Shown piece by piece: positions 16,303 through 25,356 of a stretch of 64,000 nucleotides of DNA; position 1 is the first letter of the stretch, and each line of letters opens with the position of its first letter. A program made the position numbers and the translations under genes. This DNA comes from Bacteroidia bacterium (GTDB taxonomy: Bacteria; Bacteroidota; Bacteroidia; Chitinophagales; Saprospiraceae). The notes beneath the pieces were generated by a model. The model ran no database searches. It saw nothing but the letters and a program-made list of their open reading frames with translations, and had not been told where the DNA came from. The stretch is from the NCBI GenBank assembly GCA_030430845.1, contig JAUIKE010000021.1, forward strand, positions 1 through 64,000. The letters are read 5' to 3'.

Positions 16303-19104
16303 ATGAAAGCTAACTATCAATTCCCAGGGTTAGGACAAATCGAATTTTCTTTTATTCCTTCCTTCTCCAGATGCCTGATGCCGCTGTTGTCATGTATGCT
16401 ATTGATTAGCTCTGCTACAGCACAAGGCTTAGATCCAAACCTGCCACCAAGTGGAAATTTCGATCTTTCATGTTGGAAACTTACCCGACCCAATCAACAG
16501 GAAAAGAATGAAGACATCCTGTCAAATGGTTATTCTGTACCAGGTGAATTCTACACCGACTCGGTAACGGGTGCCATGGTATTCTGGTGCCCTAATGACG
16601 GGTTGACGGGTGGTAGTACCTATCCAAGGAACGAGCTAAGAGAGATGATGCGTTGTGGAAACACCAGCATAGGCACGCAGGGAATAAATAAAAATAATTG
16701 GGTGTTCTCTTCTTCGACGATTGAGAATCAAAAAGCTGCTGCGGGAGTAGATGGCATCATGACTGCAACTGTGGCCGTAGATCACGTATCTGAAACTTCT
16801 AATGCGAGTTCTAAGATAGGTCGTACGATTGTCGGACAAATACATGCCTCTAGTGACGAGCCTTGCAGGATATATTATCGCAAATTGCCTGGGAACACCA
16901 AGGGTTCTATTTATTTCGCTCATGAACCTACCACAGGCCCTGAGCAGTGGTACGAGATGATTGGTAGCAGAAGTGATTTTGCATCTGATCCGGTAGATGG
17001 AGTTGCTTTAGGGGAAAAGTTCAGCTACGAGATCAGGGCAATTGGTAATCTGCTGACTGTAACCATCATGAGAGATGGTAAGGATGATGTGGTTCAAGAA
17101 GTAGATATGACAAATAGCGGCTTTGCTGATGATTGGATGTACTTCAAGGCCGGTAACTACAATCAGAATAATGCTGGAGATCCAGACGAATATGCTCAGG
17201 TATCTTTCTTTGCGCTGGATGTCAAACACTTCGCTCCAGCTCCACCCACATCTTATGATGCCCCATCTGATATACCAAGATTTCAACCTATTCTTGCAGC
17301 ATGCAAACTCCAGGGGCCTACGAGTTCTACATTAGCTGACAATTCCAGACTTAATAATCGTTATACACATTTTCAGTATTTCCAGGTAGCAGATGGCGAT
17401 AAGATACTTTTCAATCAATCGGGTAGTAGCCAACGTACAGAGCTCCGTCATGAAACAAATTGGAACCTCAACGACCAGAATCGATCGCTGCACGGAAGAC
17501 TTGATGTGGTAACGCAGACTTGTGATCAGGTTACCTTAATGCAAATTCACGATGATGCAAATGCAGGTAGTGGGCCGAATAAACCTTTGCTAAGAATTTA
17601 TAAGCATAAGGCTAAAGCACCGCTTAATCACATTTGGGCAGCAATTAAGACAGATGATGGAGGCTCTAATACCACGCATGTGGATCTGGGAGAAGACCCC
17701 GGTGGATATTTTACCTGTGATATTCGATTGGTTGATGGAAACATGATCATTGATTTTGAAGGGGAAGAAAAGGTGAATATGGATGTCTCCTACTGGACCT
17801 TTCCGAGTTATTGGAAGGCGGGCGTTTACCTGCAGGATAATGGTGAGGCAACCGCATATTTTGATGAACTTTTTGAGGGAGATGGCTCCCCACAAAACTA
17901 TACCCCATCTGTTAGGATAAGCGATCCTGTCAATGGCACTAATTTTTTGCCCGGCAGTGATATCACGATTACCGTTGAGGCCGAAGATCCGAATGGTACC
18001 ATAACCCTGGTTGAGTTTTTTGAAAGTGGTAATAATAAGATTGCTGAAGATTCTACCGCTCCCTATTCATTTACCTGGCCAAATGTACCTGAAGGAACCT
18101 ATACCTTGTCAGCTAAGGCTACAGATAATGAAGGCGTATCAAAGACATCCTTGAGTTCCATTATAACGGTTATGGTTCCGGTGTATGTGACCGGAGTAGA
18201 CCTGGAGGAAGTAACCGGCCCCATTGCTGTTGGTGCTGTTATCCAATTGGAGACATCCATATCTCCTGCTGATGCAAGCAATCAAAATTTGGTGTTTGAA
18301 TCTGATGACCCTGGCATTGCCACGGTTTCGGAGAGCGGCTTATTGACAGCGATTGCTGAGGGTATCGTAACAGTCACGGTGACAACAGATGACGGGGGAT
18401 TTAGCGATTCGCAAATGATTAAGGTCCTCACACCTTCCAGTGATTCTAACTGGGCAGTAGGTCAACCGATTGTGGGAACCGGTACGCCCGATGGAAACTT
18501 CGTTGAAACCAATCTGGTAGATGATGATACCAACACACGTTGGTCTGTAAACGAGTATCCGCAGTCAGCTACGGTTGATTTAGAAGGAGACATCAAGATA
18601 ACTCAGATAGAAGTTACCTGTCACGAAGATAGAGCCTATCAATTCATTATTGAAGGTGCTCCAAATGAAAATGGCCCCTTTACAACCATCGTAGACAGGT
18701 CAAATAATAAAATTCCTGGCAAAGCTAATGTACCCATTATCAATGATTTAGATAATAAAGAAGCCAGGTTTGTAAGAATAACCGTATCTGGCGCAGATAT
18801 GTATACTGGTACATGGGTAAGTCTTACTGAACTGAGGGTGTTTGGTGAAGGTGAGAGAACCTATAGAGAACCTGAAAATACAGAATTCCTCTTATCTCCC
18901 AATCCTGCCAGATCTGAGGTGACAATAGAAGCTCCTGAGACATACAATACCCTATCCATGTATGACGTAACAGGAAAAAGGCTTTTCCAGACAGAAATCA
19001 ATCTGGAATTAATACTGGATATAAGTATGCTTCAGGCAGGTCTTTATATCATAAAGGTTGAAGGCAATAATAAGTCTGAGCTTCGTAAGCTTGTGAAATA
19101 CTAA
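16303..19104 (+). CDS. Tandem PL7 alginate lyase with Ig, discoidin and T9SS domains
   Basis: This 933-residue secreted enzyme has a signal region of ~41 residues (Met26 is a possible start). Two consecutive PL7 domains follow. PL7-1 (~52-310) carries RNELR (109-113), QIH (179-181) and YFKAGNYNQ (280-288). PL7-2 (~325-526) carries RTELR (378-382), QIH (414-416) and YWKAGVYLQ (503-511). PL7 enzymes cleave alginate by beta-elimination, and QIH rather than QVH usually goes with guluronate-containing substrate. Then come a Big_9-type Ig domain (~536-625), a Big_2 domain (~630-710), an F5/8C discoidin/CBM32-like domain (~715-855) and a T9SS sorting domain (LSPNPARS, ~862). Both PL7 copies keep the catalytic motifs, which is unusual. 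Confidence 0.9.
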   Translation: MKANYQFPGLGQIEFSFIPSFSRCLMPLLSCMLLISSATAQGLDPNLPPSGNFDLSCWKLTRPNQQEKNEDILSNGYSVPGEFYTDSVTGAMVFWCPNDGLTGGSTYPRNELREMMRCGNTSIGTQGINKNNWVFSSSTIENQKAAAGVDGIMTATVAVDHVSETSNASSKIGRTIVGQIHASSDEPCRIYYRKLPGNTKGSIYFAHEPTTGPEQWYEMIGSRSDFASDPVDGVALGEKFSYEIRAIGNLLTVTIMRDGKDDVVQEVDMTNSGFADDWMYFKAGNYNQNNAGDPDEYAQVSFFALDVKHFAPAPPTSYDAPSDIPRFQPILAACKLQGPTSSTLADNSRLNNRYTHFQYFQVADGDKILFNQSGSSQRTELRHETNWNLNDQNRSLHGRLDVVTQTCDQVTLMQIHDDANAGSGPNKPLLRIYKHKAKAPLNHIWAAIKTDDGGSNTTHVDLGEDPGGYFTCDIRLVDGNMIIDFEGEEKVNMDVSYWTFPSYWKAGVYLQDNGEATAYFDELFEGDGSPQNYTPSVRISDPVNGTNFLPGSDITITVEAEDPNGTITLVEFFESGNNKIAEDSTAPYSFTWPNVPEGTYTLSAKATDNEGVSKTSLSSIITVMVPVYVTGVDLEEVTGPIAVGAVIQLETSISPADASNQNLVFESDDPGIATVSESGLLTAIAEGIVTVTVTTDDGGFSDSQMIKVLTPSSDSNWAVGQPIVGTGTPDGNFVETNLVDDDTNTRWSVNEYPQSATVDLEGDIKITQIEVTCHEDRAYQFIIEGAPNENGPFTTIVDRSNNKIPGKANVPIINDLDNKEARFVRITVSGADMYTGTWVSLTELRVFGEGERTYREPENTEFLLSPNPARSEVTIEAPETYNTLSMYDVTGKRLFQTEINLELILDISMLQAGLYIIKVEGNNKSELRKLVKY

Positions 19105-19213
19105 ATGATTCGTAACTGTTCAGTAGATTTTAGAATAGAGACCGTTTTACTGAGAGAGCAGAGATATTGCCCATAAAAAGGCATTTTTTGTTCTCTATTC
19201 TCTCAACAAAGTG

Positions 19214-19262
19214 ATCTCTGCTCTCTGATCTCTGCTCTCTGCTCTCTGCTCTCTGATCTCTC
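19214..19262. repeat. Seven perfect or near-perfect 7-bp tandem units (ATCTCTG/CTCTCTG)
   Basis: Seven 7-bp units run without gap, alternating ATCTCTG and CTCTCTG, ending 25 bp before the PL6 start codon. A complementary stretch (GAGAGAGCAGAGAT, 19151-19164) lies 50 bp upstream, so the transcript could fold. The array is non-coding and its copy number could vary by slippage. Confidence 0.75.
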
Positions 19263-19287
19263 CTAATCTCTGATTAACACCATACCC

Positions 19288-21231
19288 ATGAAGTTTCTTC
19301 CTCTTCTATTTTCATTCCTATTCCTTCATTTTCTTGTTTTTGCACAAAGCCGCTATGAGGTGTCGTCAGGTGTGGAGTTCAATACGGCTCAGGAGCAGGC
19401 CAGTGCAGGAGATACCATCGTATGGGAATCAGGTGTTTATGACGATACACGACTGGATATTAATAAAGACGGATTAATTGTAACCGCAGAACCATACGGA
19501 ACTGTTTTGTTTAAAGGAGCATCCAGAGTTACCATCAATGCCGATAGTATTACCTTTTCTGGCTTTCAATACGTCGGAGGTGTTATTGGAAATTTAGATG
19601 TAATCAGGGTATATGGAAGTGATGTCTTGATTACGCATGTAAATATTCAGAATTATACGAGCTTCAAATACCTCAGGGTGTATGAAGCATCCAGAAGAAC
19701 AACCATTAGCTATTGCAACTTCGAAAACCGCCTCAACCTGGATGATCAGAACATCCTCTCCATATTGGTAGGGGATGAGCCGGGCTATCACAAGATTCAA
19801 TATTGTTCCTTCAAAAATTTTGAAGGGATAGGGCTTGACGAAGGAATAGAGCCCATCAGAATCGGCGTCAGTTCACAAGGCCATCTGGATAGCCGTACGC
19901 TGGTAGAATATTGCTACTTCACCAGGTGCAATGGAGATGGAGAAATCATCTCGCATAAGGCCAGACAAAATGTCTATCGGTATAACACCTTTGAAAATAA
20001 CCCGGTAGCCGAGCTTGTGCTAAGACATGGTGATGAAGGAATCGTTTATGGCAATTTTTTCATCAATAATATGGGAGGCGTTCGAATACGGGAAGGCTCT
20101 CATCATTTCATTTACAACAACTATTTCGAAAGACTAAATAGCAGAGTCATTTACCTCATGAACGACCCCTCTGATCCGTTGAATGACATTCACATTTATC
20201 ACAATACCATTATCAATTCAGAGGAAGTAAGATTGGGAGGGACAGGAAATAACCCACCTACGAATGTCACCCTTGCTAATAATGTTTTTACAGACCCTAA
20301 GATAAGGTTATTTCAGGAAGCCACCGGAAATGAGATATGGATGGGCAATCTGTCATTTGGGACCTTAGGGATTGATTTGCCATCAACCGGACTTTCAAAT
20401 GCAGACCCTGCGCTTATTGAAAATACTGAGGGCTTTTTTCAGCCAGATTCCAATAGTCCTGTAATTGCCGCAGCTAGCGCTGGCTATCCAGCGATTCCGC
20501 TTTTTCCAGGCATGGATTATGATCATGAAATCATGCTTGATTTGATGAAAGAATCGAGACCTGATTCAATAGCCGATCGGGCGATTGGCGCTTCTGAATT
20601 TTCATCAACCGTCTCTGTCCAACCACATGCTACTGAGATGAACACAGGTCCATCCTATTTATTTGATAAGCCTGTCGATTATGTAGCTGTAAATACCTCA
20701 CAGCTCTATATTGGCGCAGAAGGCGACAACAAGTCTATCACAGTTTCCAGCAATATCAACTGGACAGTAACGAGCAGTGATGGCTGGATATCTACTGATC
20801 CTCCATCCGGATCGGGGGATGCCCCACTCAATATAACCATTGATGCAAACCCGGATACCCTAAATCGATCGGGAACACTGACCATAGCTGGCGGCACACA
20901 ATCGGTGACTATCAACGTGTATCAAGATCCTGGTGAACCGGAACCGGTCGACACGGTGGAAACCCCTATCAATGACATGCTTTTGTTTCCAAACCCAACA
21001 AATGGAAACCTCAGGGTGAGTAATTTACCACCAGAAATCTACTCTTCTCATGTAGAACTAGTCGATCAGAATGGAAGAAAGCTTTTCTCAAGGGAGTACC
21101 TAATAGTTGATAATGAATTGGTGGTTGATTTGGACAATGTGGTGCCTGGTATTTATCTATTGAATTTAACATTCATGCGTCAAAATGGCACTGTTTACAG
21201 GGAGTTGCTCCACAAGATTGTAAGAAACTAA
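19288..21231 (+). CDS. PL6-family alginate lyase with BACON and T9SS domains
   Basis: This 647-residue secreted lyase has a signal peptide at residues 1-19. The right-handed parallel beta-helix of the PL6/chondroitinase-B family spans ~25-430. The expected catalytic Lys and Arg appear as K224 in NGDGEIISHK and R246 in LVLRHGD, 22 residues apart as in the family, followed by the signature GGVRIREGSHHFIYNNY. A BACON domain (~465-548) and a T9SS sorting domain (LLFPNPTNG, ~565-647) complete it. PL6 enzymes attack alginate, often MG-rich. It lies 183 bp after the PL7 gene and should work with it outside the cell to feed SusCD. Confidence 0.9.
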   Translation: MKFLPLLFSFLFLHFLVFAQSRYEVSSGVEFNTAQEQASAGDTIVWESGVYDDTRLDINKDGLIVTAEPYGTVLFKGASRVTINADSITFSGFQYVGGVIGNLDVIRVYGSDVLITHVNIQNYTSFKYLRVYEASRRTTISYCNFENRLNLDDQNILSILVGDEPGYHKIQYCSFKNFEGIGLDEGIEPIRIGVSSQGHLDSRTLVEYCYFTRCNGDGEIISHKARQNVYRYNTFENNPVAELVLRHGDEGIVYGNFFINNMGGVRIREGSHHFIYNNYFERLNSRVIYLMNDPSDPLNDIHIYHNTIINSEEVRLGGTGNNPPTNVTLANNVFTDPKIRLFQEATGNEIWMGNLSFGTLGIDLPSTGLSNADPALIENTEGFFQPDSNSPVIAAASAGYPAIPLFPGMDYDHEIMLDLMKESRPDSIADRAIGASEFSSTVSVQPHATEMNTGPSYLFDKPVDYVAVNTSQLYIGAEGDNKSITVSSNINWTVTSSDGWISTDPPSGSGDAPLNITIDANPDTLNRSGTLTIAGGTQSVTINVYQDPGEPEPVDTVETPINDMLLFPNPTNGNLRVSNLPPEIYSSHVELVDQNGRKLFSREYLIVDNELVVDLDNVVPGIYLLNLTFMRQNGTVYRELLHKIVRN

Positions 21232-21284
21232 TCACAGGTTTTTGTTCTCGATAGTTATCTAAGTTTATATCGCTTGATTTTGGA

Positions 21285-21395
21285 ATGATATGGTAGGCGA
21301 CTTCTGCAACACCGAGTTTTTGTTGCCTCGATATTTGGGCTGTGCGCTTCATGCGAAGTGTTTTGATGAAGTTGTTGGGCGTGAGGTCGGTGACT
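21285..21395 (-). pseudogene. Fragment of an HTCS AraC-type output domain
   Basis: The minus strand encodes TVTDLTPNNFIKTLRMKRTA followed by QISRQQKLGVAEVAYH. This matches residues ~1278-1315 of the HTCS at 38586-42608 almost exactly (AVTDLTPNNFIKNLRMKRAA...), and the DNA is clearly homologous to 38675-38790. The match fades after YH, and no upstream sensor or kinase part exists. It is a relic of a second HTCS gene or a partial copy of the resident one. Confidence 0.75.
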
Positions 21396-21401
21396 GTGTA
21401 G

Positions 21402-21440
21402 GAGGACCGCATAAGATTGATCTGCCGTCTGGGGTTGAGG
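21402..21440 (+). pseudogene. Fragment of a T9SS sorting-domain coding sequence
   Basis: GGAGGACCGCATAAGATTGA and the bases after it repeat 6596-6634, the end of the ELWxxDGT protein gene, with about one change, and encode GGPHKIDLPSGVEG. It abuts the AraC fragment in opposite orientation. The rest of the sorting domain does not follow. It is a short junction relic, not a gene. Confidence 0.7.
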
Positions 21441-21525
21441 GGGGTATTATTTTTTACATTGTCTACAGCTTGACAGCAAACTCTTCGGATTGTAGTAGTT
21501 TTTGGTTCCCATTTTAATGGAATGA

Positions 21526-22674
21526 TTATCGTATCAAATGATTGGGGAAGTCTGATACTTTTTCACAGCAAAGCTGATCCATGACTTGTGTCAATTGCGT
21601 CTTTAACATGGAGATGGTATGATCTCCTCCTTGTTTGCCCAATGCAGCTACCCCATACATGCAGGACCTGCCTAAAAAGGCAAATTCGGCTCCACTGGCC
21701 AATACACTGGCAATGTCTGGCCCTGTTCTAATGCCGCTATCGATTAAGATTTTTATCTGGTCTTTGAATTTTTCTACGATAGGAGCAAGGGCTTTGATGG
21801 TAGATTGTCCACCATCTAATTGTCTGCCGCCATGGTTGGAGACCATGATCCCGTCAAGCCCCCACCTGACTGCTTTTTCGGCATCCTCTTCACTTGCAAT
21901 TCCTTTAATTACCAATTTGCCTTTCCACCTATCCCGCAAGGTTCTCACTTTTTCCTCATTGAGTTTTCCCGTAAAGGTGTTGTTCATAAACAAACCCAGA
22001 TGCCGCAAATTCATGCCATCGGGGATATAGGGAGTGAGGGATTTGAATGTAGGTTGACCAGCTATCAGGGTCTGAAGCGCCCACTTGGGCCTGCTCATGA
22101 TTTGCAATATATTGCTTACCGTCATCCTGGGCGGAATGGATAATCCATTCTTAATCTCTTTGGAGCGATACCCAAAACTCGGCACGTCAGACAGGATCAC
22201 CAGGACTTTATAGCCTGCTTCTTCCGCTCGCTTCAAAAGATCATCTCTTATCGCATCTTCTTTCGGATGGTACAATTGAAACCAGGCCTGTCCCTCCGTA
22301 ATTTTTGCAATGCTTTCCAGACTGGCAGTTGCTACTGTGCTTAGAATAAAAGGGATATTATGGTCAAAAGCCGCTTTTGCCAATATTTCAGAAGCCCGGG
22401 GCCACATCAGTCCCTGTAATCCAATGGGTGAAATCCCGAAAGGTGCATCGTATTCATGCCCAAATAACTCCGTCTTTAGTGAGGGAGTCTTATTATCTCT
22501 CAGGTAATAAGGCTTCAACTGAACCTCTCTGATCTCCCTCGTATTTCGCCTGAGATTGACCTCCGAATTGCAGCCCCCATCCAGGTACTCGAAAGCAAAT
22601 CGAGGAATTCTCTTTTTGGCTTTTTCCCTAAGGTCCTTGATGGATGGATAATTGGGGTTGAATTTGCTCTCCAT
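21526..22674 (-). CDS. lldD: FMN-dependent alpha-hydroxyacid (L-lactate) dehydrogenase
   Basis: The 382-residue product is a TIM-barrel flavoenzyme of the LldD/glycolate oxidase family. It shows the FMN-site segment FGISPIGLQGLMWP near residue 78, a central IKGIASEEDA strand, and the catalytic SNHGGRQLDGG motif near 280 with the active-site His. It oxidises L-lactate to pyruvate. It is last in the rhamnose operon, 1 bp after rhaB. That fits the pathway, since rhamnulose-1-phosphate cleavage gives L-lactaldehyde, which the RhaEW dehydrogenase oxidises to L-lactate. Another 2-hydroxyacid as substrate cannot be excluded. Confidence 0.85.
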   Translation of the reverse strand: MESKFNPNYPSIKDLREKAKKRIPRFAFEYLDGGCNSEVNLRRNTREIREVQLKPYYLRDNKTPSLKTELFGHEYDAPFGISPIGLQGLMWPRASEILAKAAFDHNIPFILSTVATASLESIAKITEGQAWFQLYHPKEDAIRDDLLKRAEEAGYKVLVILSDVPSFGYRSKEIKNGLSIPPRMTVSNILQIMSRPKWALQTLIAGQPTFKSLTPYIPDGMNLRHLGLFMNNTFTGKLNEEKVRTLRDRWKGKLVIKGIASEEDAEKAVRWGLDGIMVSNHGGRQLDGGQSTIKALAPIVEKFKDQIKILIDSGIRTGPDIASVLASGAEFAFLGRSCMYGVAALGKQGGDHTISMLKTQLTQVMDQLCCEKVSDFPNHLIR

Positions 22675-22675
22675 A

Positions 22676-24052
22676 TTAAATTGGGATCGTTGAAGGTTTG
22701 TGTTTTTTAAGCTTATAATTCTGGCGTAAAAAATGCTTATCTGGCTCCTTGCTTGAAATAACCATGGCCGCTCCTAAAGCGGAGCCCAAAGGAGATTGGG
22801 TTGTTCTGATTTTGAGGTCCTGAAAATGATTGGTTAACAATCGGACATAAATATCATTGTCGGCAAAACCGCCATCAATATATAGCCTGGCTATATGGGT
22901 ATTTCCAATAGCCCTTTCGCATGATTGAATTTGCAATTCGACCAATTCCATCATCAATTGATGATAGGCTTCTTCAAAGCTTTGAAAAGGCATGAGAGAA
23001 GTTACTGAAGGTTGTTCTCTGTTTATTTTAATGGATTCAAAGTGAAAGTAATGAGCGTAGTCCTGATTGAGTTTTGCATAGGTATCTGGGTTAAATTTCA
23101 TATTTCTGTGATCTCCCGATTCCTTATCAAAATGTTTGTACAGGTTTTCGACCTGTAAGCTGTATTCATAGCCTAAAAACAAACGAGAGACTTTTATTGC
23201 TTTTCCCTCAATACTTAGAAAGCTTACACTATCATTCTTCAAATCCTCTTCAGAAAGAGGCTCCTGGTTAAATGGATTGATGGAAATACTCCATGTGCCT
23301 GTAGAAACCAGTAAAAAAGGTTTGCTCAGGGATTGAATATAGGGCAATAATGCTGCGGAACTGTCGTGAATCCCAACGCCTGCCTTATATGCTTTTCCTT
23401 CATATTTTACATGGATACTGGTTTCTGTTGTGACGATCGGCGGTAAAATGCGATCTAGCTCTTCAGCATATACCCAGGAATGGTAGTCATTCTTACTAAA
23501 ATCCCACAAAAATGTATGACAGCCGATGCTGGTAAATTCGCTAAGCGGGATGGAGGTAAACAGGTAACTCAAATACTGAGGAAAATGCAGCGACCAGCGA
23601 ATCTTTGCAAATATTTCGGGGCGGGTATATTTCAACCAATACAGTTGCAAACCAGAATTGAGCATCCCCAAAGGCGAGGAAGAGGTCTCTTTTGTGATGG
23701 TTAATTCATCGCCATATTTATCGTAAAAAGAAGCTAAAATGTCCTCTGGGATAGGCTTGAGGTAATTGTACAAAGGAGTGAGGGGGCGACCATTTTTATC
23801 TAAATGAACCCAGCTCGCTCCATAGGTGGAAAAATTGAGGGTCTTTACATCAAATTCACCTGCTTGAAATACCTGACTTAGGCTCTCTTTAGCCCAGGTC
23901 TCTATCGCCTGTAGGTCATCACAGGGAAAGCCATCTTCATCTTTGACCTCCTCAAATGAGGTGTAGGATTTAAACACTTCCTGGTAGGAGGAATCAAAGA
24001 GGAAAAACTTTTTGTTTGTCTTTCCAATATCGAATATGGCATTCACTTTCAT
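22676..24052 (-). CDS. rhaB: Rhamnulokinase-type FGGY carbohydrate kinase
   Basis: This 458-residue FGGY-family kinase has the N-terminal phosphate-binding strand AIFDIGKTNKKFFLF, the second-domain nucleotide motif LLVSTGTWSISINPF, and the C-terminal adenosine-site segment ARLYIDGGFADNDIYV. FGGY kinases phosphorylate ketoses and polyols. Its place between rhaI and lldD, translationally coupled to rhaI (TAATG overlap), points to L-rhamnulose as substrate, giving L-rhamnulose-1-phosphate for RhaEW. By sequence alone an L-fuculokinase could not be ruled out. Confidence 0.85.
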   Translation of the reverse strand: MKVNAIFDIGKTNKKFFLFDSSYQEVFKSYTSFEEVKDEDGFPCDDLQAIETWAKESLSQVFQAGEFDVKTLNFSTYGASWVHLDKNGRPLTPLYNYLKPIPEDILASFYDKYGDELTITKETSSSPLGMLNSGLQLYWLKYTRPEIFAKIRWSLHFPQYLSYLFTSIPLSEFTSIGCHTFLWDFSKNDYHSWVYAEELDRILPPIVTTETSIHVKYEGKAYKAGVGIHDSSAALLPYIQSLSKPFLLVSTGTWSISINPFNQEPLSEEDLKNDSVSFLSIEGKAIKVSRLFLGYEYSLQVENLYKHFDKESGDHRNMKFNPDTYAKLNQDYAHYFHFESIKINREQPSVTSLMPFQSFEEAYHQLMMELVELQIQSCERAIGNTHIARLYIDGGFADNDIYVRLLTNHFQDLKIRTTQSPLGSALGAAMVISSKEPDKHFLRQNYKLKKHKPSTIPI

Positions 24053-25335
24053 TACAGACCTGTTGCTATAGAATTGTTGCCTCGTTTTGCTATTAATTGC
24101 TCGCGGATATTTGCCTGGCGGTAAAAAGATATGGGCTCAATTGCCCCACCATTTCTTAGCCTGGCCTCTTGCAGTAAGGGGCGTAAATCAGTCCTAAAAG
24201 CAGCCTGCATGATATCCTGACACAAAACAACATCGTTGATGTCACGAGCTTGCTCCAATCGTTCATGGTTCACGATCAGGGCCTGCGCATAAGCAAGCCT
24301 GATGGCTTCTAAGCTTTGTATCAGATCCTCCAAGGGATCTTTTACATTATGACTGGCATCAATCATCCAGGCAAGTGGAGGGTTATCTGCCTCGTTATTG
24401 GCCATGCCGTATACCAATTCATTGAAAATCAAAAAGAGCTGGTAGGGCTTGATGGATCCAACAGTCAGGTCATCATCGCCATATTTACTGTCGTTGAAAT
24501 GAAAGCCTCCAAGCTTTCCTTTCCATAGCAGGGTAGACACGATTTGCTCAATATTGGTATTAGGGAGGTGATGCCCTAAATCCACCAGGCAGTATGCTCT
24601 ATCTCCACAAGCCTGAGCTAGTAGGTGAGAGGTTCCCCAATCCTGAATGACGGTGCTGTAAAAATTGGGCTCATAGGGTTTGTACTCTATATACATTTTC
24701 CAATCGGAAGGCATATAGGCATAAATTTCCTGCAAGCTCTCTTGTGTACGCTGCAAGGCTTTCCTGAAATTTAGCTGGCCGGGAAAGGAAGATCCGTCAG
24801 CAAGCCATACGGTCAGGCTTTTGGAACCCAAAGCGACTCCATGATTAATAACTGATTTGTTATGGTCGATTGCCAGGGCACGCACCTGCGGATCGGTTGC
24901 ACATAAGGACCCGAATTTATAGCTCGAATCCTGCCCTGGCTGATCCTGAAAGGTATTAGAATTGACTGCATCGAAAATAATTCCATAGGAATCAGCAAGT
25001 TTTTTGATTTCATCAGGGTTCTCTGGAATATCCCAGGGAATATGAAGTGATACAGCGCCGGCAGATCGCGTCAATTGATGAAGGATACCAATATCCTTGA
25101 TTTTTTCTTCCAGATTGCCAGGCTCTCCACCCATCGAAAAGCGACCAAATCGCGTACCCCCTGTACCCAGTGCCCAACTGGGAATAGCAACCTGAAAATT
25201 GCTGATTTTTTCCAGAATGGATTCTACATCCAGCCCTTTATCCTGGAGTTGACCTGTTACATATTCAAACTGGCGTTGGTGCGACTCCTTTTGGTTCTCA
25301 TTAAATTGTCCAATTTGTTCTTTTGAAATTTGCAT
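24052..25335 (-). CDS. rhaI: L-rhamnose isomerase, RhaI type
   Basis: The 427-residue product is a TIM-barrel isomerase resembling the Pseudomonas-type RhaI rather than E. coli RhaA. Metal-site and substrate-site segments are visible: VWLADGSSFPGQ, YIEYKPYEPNFYSTVIQDWG, LVDLGHHLPNTNIEQ and LGGFHFNDSKYGDDDL, containing the expected Glu, Asp and His ligands. It converts L-rhamnose to L-rhamnulose. Its stop overlaps the rhaB start, and it begins 21 bp after rhaEW, so the genes form one transcript. Confidence 0.9.
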   Translation of the reverse strand: MQISKEQIGQFNENQKESHQRQFEYVTGQLQDKGLDVESILEKISNFQVAIPSWALGTGGTRFGRFSMGGEPGNLEEKIKDIGILHQLTRSAGAVSLHIPWDIPENPDEIKKLADSYGIIFDAVNSNTFQDQPGQDSSYKFGSLCATDPQVRALAIDHNKSVINHGVALGSKSLTVWLADGSSFPGQLNFRKALQRTQESLQEIYAYMPSDWKMYIEYKPYEPNFYSTVIQDWGTSHLLAQACGDRAYCLVDLGHHLPNTNIEQIVSTLLWKGKLGGFHFNDSKYGDDDLTVGSIKPYQLFLIFNELVYGMANNEADNPPLAWMIDASHNVKDPLEDLIQSLEAIRLAYAQALIVNHERLEQARDINDVVLCQDIMQAAFRTDLRPLLQEARLRNGGAIEPISFYRQANIREQLIAKRGNNSIATGL

Positions 25336-25356
25336 GTTCTTCTAAATAAATAAGAA

